A DNA stretch of 64,000 bases from Ideonella_A sp963843805 (GCA_963843805.1 CAWJLY010000010.1:62001-126000); one strand, 5' to 3'; shown: positions 40,145 through 49,870, counted from the first letter of the stretch. Program-made: numbers and translations. Notes: a model not told the origin generated them from the letters alone.

Positions 40145-40611
40145 CCTTCATCGACAAACTGTGCCGGCGCAGTGAACTGGTCGGGCGCATCGCCTCGCTG
40201 GCAGCGCCGGTCGTTTTCACCAACGGCGTCTTCGACATCCTGCACCGCGGACACGTCACCTACCTCGAACAGGCGCGAGCGCTCGGTGCCAGCCTGGTGA
40301 TCGGCTTGAACAGCGATGCGTCGGCGCGCGGCTTGGGCAAAGGGCCCGATCGGCCGCTGAATGCCGAATCCGATCGCGCTTGCGTGCTCGCAGCGCTCGA
40401 AAGCGTCAGCCTGGTGACCTTGTTCGATGACGCGACGCCAGTGGAACTGCTGAAGCTGGTGCGGCCGCACTTGTACGTCAAGGGAGGCGATTACGACATC
40501 GAGTCTCTGGAGGAGACGCGCTGGGTGCGCAGCTGGGGCGGCGATGCGCGGGCCTTGTCGTTCGTCGATGGCTACTCGACCAGTTCGCTGGTGGCGCGCA
40601 TCCGGACCTGA
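40138..40611 (+). CDS. RfaE2-like heptose-1-phosphate adenylyltransferase
   Basis: Nucleotidyltransferase of 157 residues like the C-terminal domain of HldE. It has the motif NGVFDILHRGHVTYLEQARA with the H-x-G-H signature, VIGLNSDASARGL and VKGGDYDIES, then the end motif GYSTSSLVARIR. It would make ADP-D-glycero-beta-D-manno-heptose for the lipopolysaccharide core. The start is the ATG at 40138 (MPSFIDKLCRR). The separate kinase partner is not in the window. A two-gene split of HldE is common in betaproteobacteria. The frame is intact. Confidence 0.88.
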   Translation: MPSFIDKLCRRSELVGRIASLAAPVVFTNGVFDILHRGHVTYLEQARALGASLVIGLNSDASARGLGKGPDRPLNAESDRACVLAALESVSLVTLFDDATPVELLKLVRPHLYVKGGDYDIESLEETRWVRSWGGDARALSFVDGYSTSSLVARIRT

Positions 40612-40715
40612 AATGTCAGCTCGACGAGTAGGTGCTGTCGCTCCAATCGAACGTGGATTGCCGCGCGTGCGGTTAACCGAGGGCTTGACTATCTGTGCAT
40701 GCAAGCGTTGAAGCG

Positions 40716-40824
40716 AGGCCGAGGGCGGCGGGTGGCCGGATGCCTCCATGTCCCCCGACGCCCTTCTGAACGTCGGCGTCTCCGCCTCTACTTCCGGCAT
40801 CCGGCCACCCACCGCCCTCGGCCT
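40716..40824. repeat. Large near-perfect inverted repeat
   Basis: Arms of 29 bases at 40716-40744 and 40796-40824 are complementary with a single mismatch (C against T). The left arm begins AGGCCGAGGGCGG and ends GGCCGGATGCC. The 51-base spacer holds its own short inverted repeat (CCGACG and CGTCGG). GCAACC/GGTTGC, 40824-40841, adds another small hairpin. No gene lies here. Confidence 0.85.
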
Positions 40825-40870
40825 GCAACCACCGTGGGTTGCGGCGCAAGATCTCGAAAAACCGCAGCGA

Positions 40871-40939
40871 AGCGCTCCTGGAACGATCGACATTCCGATT
40901 CGCTGCCTGTCTTCTGTAGGAGCGCTGTCAGGCGCGACC
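40871..40939. repeat. REP-like element with inverted repeat
   Basis: AGCGCTCCT at 40871-40879 and AGGAGCGCT at 40918-40926 are inverted. The right part, TGTAGGAGCGCTGTCAGGCG followed by CGACC, resembles the TGTAGGAGCG(n)CGCGACC repetitive extragenic palindromes that I know from gammaproteobacteria. A single copy is visible in the window, so family membership is a resemblance only. Confidence 0.5.
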
Positions 40940-40959
40940 TGTACGTCTCGGTGGCAACA

Positions 40960-41063
40960 GCGCGGGTGGGGTTGGCGTATTCCGCGGAAGTAAAGGAGGA
41001 GCGGACAACCCCCCGGGTTGTCCGCGGGGGACATGCAGCGGAATATGCCAACCCCATCCGCGC
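40960..41063. repeat. Second large inverted repeat with nested hairpin
   Basis: Arms of 26 bases at 40960-40985 and 41038-41063 are complementary with two mismatches, both of the kind that still pair as G-U in RNA. GCGGACAACCC (41001-41011) and GGGTTGTCCGC (41015-41025) form a perfect nested hairpin with a three-base loop. It lies 88 bases after the stop of the EamA gene on the minus strand, so it could also stop that transcript. Confidence 0.85.
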
Positions 41064-41150
41064 CAGATCGGTATCGCAAAGTCGGCGATCGCCATCAATC
41101 TGAATTTCAGCCAATCAGCACGAGCCGTTCAAGGCCACCGGACCAAGCTC

Positions 41151-42059
41151 TTAAACAGCGCCTCGCGATTTTCGACTGACGACGAAGATGCCGGCGGCAA
41201 CGGTTGCCAGCGCAACCAGCAGCCGCATCGTGATCGGCTCGTCCAACAGCGTGGCACCCAACAGCAGGCCGAAAACCGGCGTCAGCAGCGAAAACGACGC
41301 CAGTTGGGTCGCCGGATAGTTCCGAATGAGCCAGAACCAGGCCAGATAACTCGCAAAGCTGACGATGACCGCCTGGAAGACAACCGATGTCCAGACCAGC
41401 GGTGACAGGCTGGCCGGCCATTGGTCACCGCGGAAGTACGCTGCGGCCGCCAGCGCCAGACCGGAAACTGCCAATTGGTAGAACAGCGTTTTTTCGGCCG
41501 ACGCAACACTCAGCCGGCTGCCCCGAATCGCCAGGGTGGTGGCTCCCCACAACACGGCGGCCATGACGCCGAGCGCATCGCCGAACGTCTGTCGAGGCCC
41601 GATCGACGGTTCGGAGAAGCCCCCCGCAAAAGCCCACGCCACACCCGCAAATGCGCCGACCAGACCGCCGATCTGCACGGCCGACAAACGCTCGCTGGCC
41701 GCAATGAACGGCATTCCCAAGGCGACGATAAAAGGCGACAGATAGATGAAGACGACCATCCGCGACGCGCTGGTGTATTGCAAGCCGACGAAGATGCAGC
41801 CGAACTCGGCGGCAAACAACAATCCGGCGAGCAGCCCGCCGGGCAGACTGCCGTCGCGGTCGAACAGTGCAATACCGCGCCAGCGCGACCACAGCAGCAC
41901 CAGCAAGGCCGCTGCCAGCGACCGCACCGCAGCCTGCACCAGCGCCGGCAGTTCGGGCAGCGCCACTTTGACCGCGACCTGATTCAATCCCCACAAAAAA
42001 CAGCAGCCAACCAGCAGACCGACAGCCAGCGAATCGAGATGCGAACGACGTTGTGTCAA
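41151..42059 (-). CDS. EamA-family (DMT) permease
   Basis: Ten-helix drug/metabolite transporter of about 302 residues with two EamA repeats: LAVGLLVGCCFLWGLNQVAVK and PSIGPRQTFGDALGVMAAVLWGATTLAIR. TM segments include LVQAAVRSLAAALLVLLW, VGLQYTSASRMVVFIYLSPF, PVFGLLLGATLLDEPI. The TTG at 42059 (LTQRRSHLDSLAVG) overlaps the rhombosortase stop (TTGA) and is used; it is unusual but matches the coupling seen nearby. The substrate is unknown. Confidence 0.85.
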   Translation of the reverse strand: MTQRRSHLDSLAVGLLVGCCFLWGLNQVAVKVALPELPALVQAAVRSLAAALLVLLWSRWRGIALFDRDGSLPGGLLAGLLFAAEFGCIFVGLQYTSASRMVVFIYLSPFIVALGMPFIAASERLSAVQIGGLVGAFAGVAWAFAGGFSEPSIGPRQTFGDALGVMAAVLWGATTLAIRGSRLSVASAEKTLFYQLAVSGLALAAAAYFRGDQWPASLSPLVWTSVVFQAVIVSFASYLAWFWLIRNYPATQLASFSLLTPVFGLLLGATLLDEPITMRLLVALATVAAGIFVVSRKSRGAV

Positions 42060-42769
42060 GCCGCGCTCCGTGCTGCTCGGGCGCGGCGGAGATGGCCGTA
42101 ACAGACCAGCTCGGCCACCACGGCACATGCCAGACCGGCCACCAGACCGCTGGCGTGCGCCGCCGGCGCAAGCGCGATATCCCAGCCGGCCACCTGGCGC
42201 AGCGCCATGCCCCACGGCTGCTCGCTCAGCACCTTGATGGCCAATCCGACCAGCAAAGCCATGCCGATGCCGCGGCGGATCCCGGTGGCGCACAGCAGCA
42301 GGTGAAAACCGACGATCGCAACACCCGCGTGCAGCACCCCCGACAAGCCGCCGAAATGCCGCAGATCCGGTTGCAACAGCAGGCCTAATTGGGCCAGCGG
42401 CCAGGCGGTCGCCCAGGCCCAGGCGCAACGACGCGGAACGCCAGCGGCCAGGCCGAGGCTCAGCAACGCGACCACTCCAACCACGTTGGCTGCCAGATGC
42501 AGCGCGCTGTAGTGCACGGCAACCGGGCTGAACATGCGCCAGACTTCCGGCCAGATGCGATCAGGCTGCCAGTCGAGCCCGGCAATCCAGTTCGACGGCA
42601 GCAGGCTTCCGGTGATCGCGATGACCGCGAGTACCAAGCACATCGAGCACCAGGCGACGCGCCCACGCCGTCCGGCTCGCAAAGCAGTCCAGGCGGTGTC
42701 AACCGACGGCTCGGCGTACCCTGCCGGCGCGCTGGACAACCCGCGCGTCAGTTGAAAACCGCCGTCCAC
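42056..42769 (-). CDS. Rhombosortase-type rhomboid protease
   Basis: Six-helix intramembrane serine protease of the rhombosortase subgroup, about 200 residues of core. The catalytic serine is in HFGGLSGVLHAG (S143 counted from the 42769 start) and the histidine is in APAAHASGLVAGL (H205); HLAANVVG has the conserved oxyanion Asn region. AIKVLSEQPWG is typical of this subgroup, which cleaves proteins with a C-terminal GlyGly-CTERM tail. The GTG at 42769 lies inside glnE by 22 bp and is uncertain; a later start at about residue 11 or 23 is possible. No GlyGly-CTERM protein is visible here. Confidence 0.78.
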   Translation of the reverse strand: MDGGFQLTRGLSSAPAGYAEPSVDTAWTALRAGRRGRVAWCSMCLVLAVIAITGSLLPSNWIAGLDWQPDRIWPEVWRMFSPVAVHYSALHLAANVVGVVALLSLGLAAGVPRRCAWAWATAWPLAQLGLLLQPDLRHFGGLSGVLHAGVAIVGFHLLLCATGIRRGIGMALLVGLAIKVLSEQPWGMALRQVAGWDIALAPAAHASGLVAGLACAVVAELVCYGHLRRARAARSAA

Positions 42770-45543
42770 AAGGCCAGCACCGCGTCGCGTGGCGCGACCA
42801 GCTGGCCTGGCTCGACCTGCGTCGGCTTCTCATCGAGCCTGGCGCGGTGCTGTGCACGCCGCAATTCGCGGTAGGCATCGGCAGCCGCGGTGCCGATGCC
42901 TGACGGCAGCAGACCGGCGGTCTCAGCGCGCTTGAGCAACGCGATATTGCCGACATTGGGCACCAGTTCGGGATGTTGCGCGCTGTGAGCAAGAACCAGC
43001 AACTGCACGACGAACTCGACGTCCATCATGCCGCCGGGGCTGTGTTTGACGTCGAAGCGGTCTTCGGCAACGGGATGGGCAGCGCGCACTTTTGCGCGCA
43101 TCGCCTGTACTTCGGCGCGCAGCGAATCGATGTTGCGCGGCGCTGTGAGGACCGATTCGCGAACGGCATCGAAGCGTGGCGCCAGTTCAGCCGAGCCGGC
43201 GCAGAAGCGGGCCCGGGTAATGGCTTGGTGCTCCCAGGTCCAGGCGGTATTGCTGCCGCGGCCGGTCTGGTAGTCGGCAAACGATCTCATCGAGGTGACA
43301 AGCAAACCCGAATTGCCGTTCGGACGCAGCGCGGTGTCGATGTCGAACAACTCGCCGGCCGATGTTTGCAGCGTCAGCCAGCCGATCAACTTGCGAACGA
43401 AGGCCGCATAAACCTCCGCGCAGGCATTGGCATCGCTGAGCGCGGCAGCGCCGACCAACGTCGGGTCGGTGTCGTACAGGAACACGACATCCAGATCACC
43501 GCCATAACCGAGCTCCTTGCCGCCCAGCTTGCCGTAGGCGATGACGGCAAACCGCGGCTCGGCGCGATGCGCATGTTTCAGATGCTGCCAGCACCAGTCG
43601 AGCGCGCATTGCAGCGTGGCGTCGGCCAGTGCGGTCAGATCATCGGCGACTTCTTCGACGCTGACATGGTCCTCGACATCACGCACCAGGATGCGGAAGA
43701 CCTCGGCATGGTGAGCCCGCCGCAAGGTATCGAGCAGCGATTCTTCATCGGCCTCGCCCGAACGCTTCCACGCCGCATGGCGCTCCTGCAGGTCGGCGAT
43801 GAAGGCATCGGGCCGGAAGCGCGAATGCAGCAGGCGCTCGTCGGCCAGCTCGTCGATGACGCCGGGATGGCGCATCAGATAACGCATCGGCCAGCGAGCC
43901 AGCCCGAGCAGCCGAAGCAAGCGGCTCTGCACCTCGGGGCGCTCGACCAGCAGGGCCAGATAGTTTTCGCGGCGCAGCAGCGGCTCGATCCAGTCAATGA
44001 AGCGCAGCGCAGACTCGGATGTGCAGCGCTTGTCGTCGATTGCCTTGGCGGCCCGTTTGATCAGGCGCGAAAGCCGCAGCTTGGTCTCGTCACGCAGCGC
44101 CTTGACCTTCGGCTGCTCGGCCCAGGCCTTGACGCGCTTGGCCAATTCGTCGGGCAGCTGTTCGATGAAATCGTCGCTGTCGACCGGCAGGCTCGGGCCA
44201 CCACACTTGCGGCAGCCCGACGGGTCGACCACGCTACCCGCCTTTCCTTCGTGGAGCAGCGAATCGAACTCGGTGGCGACCAGTTCGCGGGTTTGGCCCA
44301 GTTGGTCGAGCAGCCCGCAGGCCTCGGGGCGGCAGGCCAGACCCAGGCTCAGTGCAATCCAGTGCAGGTCGGCGTCGACGGTGGGCAACAGGTGGGTCTG
44401 CTGGTCGTCGAGATACTGGATTCGGTGCTCGATGCGGCGCAACAGCACATACGCCTGGGCCAGGCGCTCGGCAGCATCGGCACTCATCAGGCCGCCGGCC
44501 GCCAGCTTGTCGAGCGCCTTCAAGGTCGAGCGGGTGCGAATTTCGGGGAACTGACCACCGCGAACCACCAGCAGCAGCTGGACGATGAACTCGATTTCGC
44601 GAATTCCGCCACGCGACAACTTGACATCGTTGGCACGCTCGGGCCGCCCCGCAGCACGCCGCTGCGCCTCGTCGCGCACCTTGCGGTGCAACTGGCGCAA
44701 GCCCTCGAAAACACCGTAATCGAGGTATTTGCGGTAGACAAACGCAGTGATGATCGAGCGCAGCTGCAGCGCCCGGCCGTTGGCGATGCTGGCCCGTGGC
44801 GCCACCACGCGGCTCTTCAGCCAGGCGAAACGCTCCCACTCGCGGCCATGCGCCTGCAGATAATCCTCCAGCATCGCCAGACTGACCACTGACGGGCCCG
44901 AATTCCCGTTCGGCCGCAGTGCCAGATCGACACGAAAGACGAAACCATCTTCAGTGGTATCGCCGATCAGCGTGTACAGGTGTTTGGCGAGGCGCGAAAA
45001 ATATTCATGCGCCGACAACGGTTGCGGGCCGGTGGTTTGTCCGTCCTCTTCGTAAACATAGATCAGGTCGATGTCCGACGACACATTGAGCTCGCGGGCG
45101 CCGAGCTTGCCCATGCCGATGACCCAGAAATCGATCACCTCGCCGACTTCGTTTTTCGGTGCACCGTGCAGGTCATCGAGTTCGCCGCGCGCCGCATCGA
45201 GCGCCAGATCGAGCGCCGCCTCGGCCAGTTCGGTCATCGCCAGCGTGATGTCCTGGACCGTCGCACCGCATTCGATATCGAGTACCGCCAGTCGTTCGAG
45301 CACCAGTTGGCGAGCCACCCGCAACGCGCTGCCCAGCGGGCGCCCGCCTCGCTGCAGATCACCAACCAGGGCAAAAATGGTGTCACGGCGCGGCAATCCC
45401 GACGGCAGCATGGCGAGTTCGTCGACGTAACGTCGCCGGATACGCTGCACGAAACGGCTGTGATCGGCGCAAGCGACAGGGGCGCCAGCGGCCGCCGGGA
45501 GCTTGTCGCGGGGCGGAATATGGGGCGCGGCAGTGGTCGACAT
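42748..45543 (-). CDS. glnE: Bifunctional glutamine synthetase adenylyltransferase/deadenylase
   Basis: 931-residue regulator that adenylylates and de-adenylylates glutamine synthetase in response to PII. Two nucleotidyltransferase domains: the N-terminal deadenylylase part with IGMGKLGARELNVSSDIDLIYVY, and the C-terminal adenylylase part with AYGKLGGKELGYGGDLDVVFLYD, plus LSRGGIREIEFIVQ and HSPGGMMDVEFVVQ, where E-x-E/Q-type helices follow. The second domain has Gly in place of the usual Ser before the catalytic Asp-x-Asp. The start is the ATG at 45543. It is full length and intact. Confidence 0.95.
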   Translation of the reverse strand: MSTTAAPHIPPRDKLPAAAGAPVACADHSRFVQRIRRRYVDELAMLPSGLPRRDTIFALVGDLQRGGRPLGSALRVARQLVLERLAVLDIECGATVQDITLAMTELAEAALDLALDAARGELDDLHGAPKNEVGEVIDFWVIGMGKLGARELNVSSDIDLIYVYEEDGQTTGPQPLSAHEYFSRLAKHLYTLIGDTTEDGFVFRVDLALRPNGNSGPSVVSLAMLEDYLQAHGREWERFAWLKSRVVAPRASIANGRALQLRSIITAFVYRKYLDYGVFEGLRQLHRKVRDEAQRRAAGRPERANDVKLSRGGIREIEFIVQLLLVVRGGQFPEIRTRSTLKALDKLAAGGLMSADAAERLAQAYVLLRRIEHRIQYLDDQQTHLLPTVDADLHWIALSLGLACRPEACGLLDQLGQTRELVATEFDSLLHEGKAGSVVDPSGCRKCGGPSLPVDSDDFIEQLPDELAKRVKAWAEQPKVKALRDETKLRLSRLIKRAAKAIDDKRCTSESALRFIDWIEPLLRRENYLALLVERPEVQSRLLRLLGLARWPMRYLMRHPGVIDELADERLLHSRFRPDAFIADLQERHAAWKRSGEADEESLLDTLRRAHHAEVFRILVRDVEDHVSVEEVADDLTALADATLQCALDWCWQHLKHAHRAEPRFAVIAYGKLGGKELGYGGDLDVVFLYDTDPTLVGAAALSDANACAEVYAAFVRKLIGWLTLQTSAGELFDIDTALRPNGNSGLLVTSMRSFADYQTGRGSNTAWTWEHQAITRARFCAGSAELAPRFDAVRESVLTAPRNIDSLRAEVQAMRAKVRAAHPVAEDRFDVKHSPGGMMDVEFVVQLLVLAHSAQHPELVPNVGNIALLKRAETAGLLPSGIGTAAADAYRELRRAQHRARLDEKPTQVEPGQLVAPRDAVLALWTAVFN

Positions 45544-45658
45544 GCAATGAAGCAGGCTTTGTTTGCTGTGCTAGATTGGCTTGGCGGACGATGCCGCAGC
45601 GCAACAGACCCAGCCCAGCGGCCGGAGTCTCGCGACCCGCGCACAATTTTGTTGATTC

Positions 45659-48600
45659 ATGTCGTCCCTCCTGCCTCCGTCAACCGCCGCTTCTGCCGAT
45701 TCGCTGCCACCTGCCCGGCGGCATTGGTCAATGCCGATTCGCGGGCTCAGGGCAATGCTCTGGCTGATGCGCGTCCTCCTGCTCAGTCTGCTCGTGCTGT
45801 GGAGCGCCTTGTTATTGATCTGGCTTGTCCTGCACTGGGGAATTCTGCCCCACATCGATCAATGGCGTGGTGCGATCGAACAGCGGGCCAGTTCGGCACT
45901 CGGCATTCAGGTGCAGATTGGCGAGATTCAGGTGCACTCCAGCGGCTGGGTGCCTTCGGTCGAGATGCGCCAGGTGGTCCTGCTGGACACCGCCAAGCGG
46001 CCTGCGCTGGTCCTGCCTCGGGTGGTGGCCGCATTGGCTCCGCATTCGCTGCTGGCACTCGAGTTGCGATTTCGCCAGTTGTTCATCGAGGGCGCTCAAC
46101 TCGAGGTGCGACGGGATGCGAACGGGCACATCTTTGTTGCCGGTCTTGATCTCGACCAACCCGGCGGCAATGACGATCGTGCCGCCTTGCGCTGGTTTCT
46201 CAAACAATCCGAGATCGTCATCCGCGGCGGCTCGCTGCGCTGGGTCGACGAGCAACGCGCAGCACCACCGCTGGCACTGTCCGACGTGCAGTTGGTGATC
46301 CGCAACGGCCTGCGCCGGCACTCGATGCAATTCGATGCCACGCCACCCGCGGCTTGGGGTGAGCGCTTCACCGTTCGCGGGCGCTTCCGACAGCCACTGC
46401 TCGATGGCGAGGATTTGAAACATTGGACGGGCACCGCGTACGCCGATCTGCCGGGCGCCGACGTGCGCCTGTTGCAGCAATACGTGACGCTGCCGTTTTC
46501 AGTCAGCAAAGGTGACGGCGCCGTTCGCGCCTGGGTCGACCTGACCCGCGGCGAGGTCAGCGAAGCGACTGTCGACGTTGCGTTGCGCGCGGTTACCACC
46601 CAACTCGGCCAGAGCCTGGCGCCGCTGGCGCTTGAACAGGTCGAAGGTCGACTGCTGTTGAGCCGGCAGGGGGATCAGCACTCGGTGCAAGTCAAGCAAC
46701 TCGGTTTCCAGACCGGTGACGGCCTGAACTGGCCGCGCGGCGATATCAGCGTCGGTTGGCGCAAGGCCGACGACGCGCCGACAACCGGCGGTGACCTCGC
46801 CGCACAACAACTCGATCTGGACGTGATGTCGCGGATTGCCGCCTCACTGCCGATCGGCGAGGCAGCGCGAAAACTGCTCGCCCAGACCCGGCCGCAAGGC
46901 AGGGTCAACGGGCTGGCGCTGTCGTTCACGGGGCCGCCTGACGAGCCGAGCGCCTATCGCCTGTCGGGCGAAATCGATTCGCTTGCGCTGGCCGCACGGC
47001 CCTCGGCGCAACGCGACGGTATCGGCCGTCCCGGCCTGCGCAACGCCGGGCTGACGTTCAAGGCCAGCGAGCGGGGCGGCGAAGCGCAACTGCTGATCCG
47101 CGACGGCGCAATGAGCTTCCCAGGCGTTTTCGACGAGCCGGAGGTGCCGTTTGCCGAACTGGGCGCGCAGATCGGCTGGCAGATCGAAGACAAGAAAGGC
47201 GGGCGTGGGCTGCCGAAGATCAGCGTGACGGCCAAATCGGTCCAGTTTGCAAACGCCGATGCGCAAGGCAGCCTCGAAGGCAACTGGACGACCGGGCCTG
47301 GCGAGGGGTTGGCGCGCAACGGCCGCTTTCCGGGTCGTCTACTGCTCAGCGGCAAACTGAGCCGGGGCGACGGCGCACGCGTGGCGCGTTATCTGCCGCG
47401 TCAGATCGATCCCGAAGTTCGCAGTTATGTCGGTTACGCGGTAAAAGACGGCAGCATCGGCAAGGCCGAATTCCACGTCAATGGCGATCTTTGGGATTTC
47501 CCTTATCCCGAAGCGGGGCGACGAGCCGGCGAATTTCGCATTGCCGCGCAAGTCGAAGGGCTGACCTTCGCCTACCTCCCGGCGTGGCCGGCGCGCGGCA
47601 ACCAGCCTGCAATCGAATCGACCTGGCCACCGATGACCCAGCTGAATGGCGAATTGATCTTCGACCGCGTCTCCATGGAAATTCGCCATGCCACCGCGCG
47701 GATCGGCAACGTGCGGCTCGAGCCGCTGCGCGCGAAGATCGCCAATCTGGCCGAGGCACCGACCCTGCAGATCGACGGGCGAGGCAAAGGATCGGCTGCG
47801 GAGATGCTGAAGTTCGTGAATTCGACGCCGATCGGCGGCTGGCTGGGCGATACCTTGAAGCCGTCGACGATCAGCGGCGATGCCGACTTGCGGTTGGCGC
47901 TGAGCATGCCCTTGTTCGACACCGCGAAAACGACGGTCAAGGGAACGCTCGAGCTGCCCGGCAACGATCTGCGCATCCAGCCGGAAACGCCGACACTGGC
48001 CAATGCGAAGGGACGGGTCGATTTCAGCGAGCGCGGCTTTCAGATCGTCGGTGCCACCGCGAAGCTGCTCGGCGGCGAGGCCAGCTTCGAAGGCGGCAGC
48101 CAGAGCGATGGCTCGGTCCGCTTCAACGGCAGCGGCGTGGCCAGTGCCGACGGGCTGCGCCGCGCTGTCGAGCCGGGCCCGCTGGCACGCGCGGCTCGTG
48201 TGCTCAGCGGGCAGGCTGCGTACAAGGCCGAGTTGGGTTTTGCAGGTGAGCGCTCGCAGATCCGCGTCACCAGCAACCTGGTCGGCATGGCGGCGGATCT
48301 GCCGGCGCCCCTGCGCAAAGCGGCCGATACGGCGCTGCCGCTGCTGTATCAGACCACGCTGCTGTCGGAAGGCGCCGGCAAGGCGACGCGCGAACGCCTG
48401 CAAATCGACATCGGCTCGTTGCTGCAGGCGCGGTTTCTGCGTGAATACCCGGAACTCGACGGCGCCCGGGGGGCAACGGCCGAGCCGCGGGTGATCAGCG
48501 GCGGAATCGGCATCAACGATGCGGCACCGACCCCGCCGAGCGGCGTTGCCGCTTCGCTGAACCTGGGTGTCGTCGATGCCGATGCCTGGCAGGAGGTTGC

Positions 48601-49870
48601 GGCGAAGATCGGCGAGACATCATCTGCCCAGCCCGGTGCCAATGGCGAGGCGGCTGGCGGCTATGCACCCACCACCATCGCCCTGCGGGCCCAGCAGCTG
48701 CAGATCGGCGAGCGTCGCCTCAATGGCCTGGTCGCCGGCCTCAGCAATGACAACGGCAACTGGCGGGCCAACCTGGAGGCGCAGCAACTGTCCGGGTATG
48801 CCGAATATCGGCCGGCGCGCATCGGTGCGGGCGCCAGTGCAGCGGGTCGGGTCTACGCCCGGCTCAGCCGGCTCTCGTTGCCCAGACAAGAAGCCGAGCA
48901 GGTCGAGACGCTGCTCGACCAGCAGCCGGCCAGCGTGCCATCGCTCGACATCGTCGTCGACGACTTCGAATTGCGCGGCAAGCGCCTCGGCCGGGTCGAG
49001 ATCGAGGCGACCAATCGCAACGAAGCCAACGAAGCCGGGCGAGTCCGCGAGTGGCGGCTGACCCGTCTGAACATGATCAATCCCGACGCGCGGCTGACGG
49101 CCAGCGGCAGTTGGGGCAGTGGCAACAGCCGCAACTCGCCGCGGCGGTCTGAAATCGATTTCAAGCTCGACTTGACCGACAGTGGCCGCCTGCTCGAGCG
49201 GCTGCAGATCGGCGGCGCGATTCGCGGCGGCAAGGGCCAGCTTGCGGGCCGCATCGGTTGGCAAGGCTCGCCGATCTCGATCGATTACAAAAGCCTGGGC
49301 GGACAAATCAAGGTGGCCATCGAATCGGGCCAGTTCCTGAACGCCGAACCGGGTGCCGCGCGGCTGCTCAGCGTGCTCAGCCTGCAGGCCTTGCCACGCC
49401 GGCTGGCGCTCGATTTTCGCGATGTGTTCCAGAAGGGTTTTGCATTCGACAACATCACCGGTGATGTAGCGATCAGTCAGGGGGTGGCGCGAACCAACAA
49501 CCTGCTGATGCGCGGCACGCAGGCTGCGGTGCTGATGGAAGGCATGGCCGACATCGAGCGTGAGGCGCAGGATATCCGCGTCATCGTGGTGCCGGAAATC
49601 AATGTCGGCAACGCTGCCCTGGCCTACGCGGTGATCAATCCGGCGGTGGGTCTCGGCGCGTTCCTGGCTCAACTGGTGCTGCGCAAGCCGTTGGTGCAGG
49701 CCGGCACGCGCGAATTTCATGTCAGCGGCAGCTGGGACGACCCGAAAGTCGAACGTGTCGAGCGCAAGCTGACCGAACCATTGCCCGATCTGGATCCGAC
49801 GCCACTGGCCAACGTACCCGCAAGCCAGCCGGTCGCCGACGGCGCGCCAGGCGTGCCGGCAACCCGTTGA
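45659..49870 (+). CDS. yhdP: YhdP-family AsmA-like envelope protein, 1403 residues
   Basis: Large inner-membrane-anchored protein with one N-terminal helix (LLLSLLVLWSALLLIWLVLHW) and a long periplasmic beta-rich region of the AsmA/DUF3971 type. YhdP is one of three AsmA-like proteins thought to carry phospholipids to the outer membrane. The C-terminal part holds DSGRLLERLQIGGAIRGGKG, IALDFRDVFQKGFAFDNITG-like text and VPEINVGNAALAYAVINPAVG, the most conserved end of the family. Start ATG at 45659; the short gap to glnE is divergent. The frame is intact over 4.2 kb. Confidence 0.9.
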   Translation: MSSLLPPSTAASADSLPPARRHWSMPIRGLRAMLWLMRVLLLSLLVLWSALLLIWLVLHWGILPHIDQWRGAIEQRASSALGIQVQIGEIQVHSSGWVPSVEMRQVVLLDTAKRPALVLPRVVAALAPHSLLALELRFRQLFIEGAQLEVRRDANGHIFVAGLDLDQPGGNDDRAALRWFLKQSEIVIRGGSLRWVDEQRAAPPLALSDVQLVIRNGLRRHSMQFDATPPAAWGERFTVRGRFRQPLLDGEDLKHWTGTAYADLPGADVRLLQQYVTLPFSVSKGDGAVRAWVDLTRGEVSEATVDVALRAVTTQLGQSLAPLALEQVEGRLLLSRQGDQHSVQVKQLGFQTGDGLNWPRGDISVGWRKADDAPTTGGDLAAQQLDLDVMSRIAASLPIGEAARKLLAQTRPQGRVNGLALSFTGPPDEPSAYRLSGEIDSLALAARPSAQRDGIGRPGLRNAGLTFKASERGGEAQLLIRDGAMSFPGVFDEPEVPFAELGAQIGWQIEDKKGGRGLPKISVTAKSVQFANADAQGSLEGNWTTGPGEGLARNGRFPGRLLLSGKLSRGDGARVARYLPRQIDPEVRSYVGYAVKDGSIGKAEFHVNGDLWDFPYPEAGRRAGEFRIAAQVEGLTFAYLPAWPARGNQPAIESTWPPMTQLNGELIFDRVSMEIRHATARIGNVRLEPLRAKIANLAEAPTLQIDGRGKGSAAEMLKFVNSTPIGGWLGDTLKPSTISGDADLRLALSMPLFDTAKTTVKGTLELPGNDLRIQPETPTLANAKGRVDFSERGFQIVGATAKLLGGEASFEGGSQSDGSVRFNGSGVASADGLRRAVEPGPLARAARVLSGQAAYKAELGFAGERSQIRVTSNLVGMAADLPAPLRKAADTALPLLYQTTLLSEGAGKATRERLQIDIGSLLQARFLREYPELDGARGATAEPRVISGGIGINDAAPTPPSGVAASLNLGVVDADAWQEVAAKIGETSSAQPGANGEAAGGYAPTTIALRAQQLQIGERRLNGLVAGLSNDNGNWRANLEAQQLSGYAEYRPARIGAGASAAGRVYARLSRLSLPRQEAEQVETLLDQQPASVPSLDIVVDDFELRGKRLGRVEIEATNRNEANEAGRVREWRLTRLNMINPDARLTASGSWGSGNSRNSPRRSEIDFKLDLTDSGRLLERLQIGGAIRGGKGQLAGRIGWQGSPISIDYKSLGGQIKVAIESGQFLNAEPGAARLLSVLSLQALPRRLALDFRDVFQKGFAFDNITGDVAISQGVARTNNLLMRGTQAAVLMEGMADIEREAQDIRVIVVPEINVGNAALAYAVINPAVGLGAFLAQLVLRKPLVQAGTREFHVSGSWDDPKVERVERKLTEPLPDLDPTPLANVPASQPVADGAPGVPATR

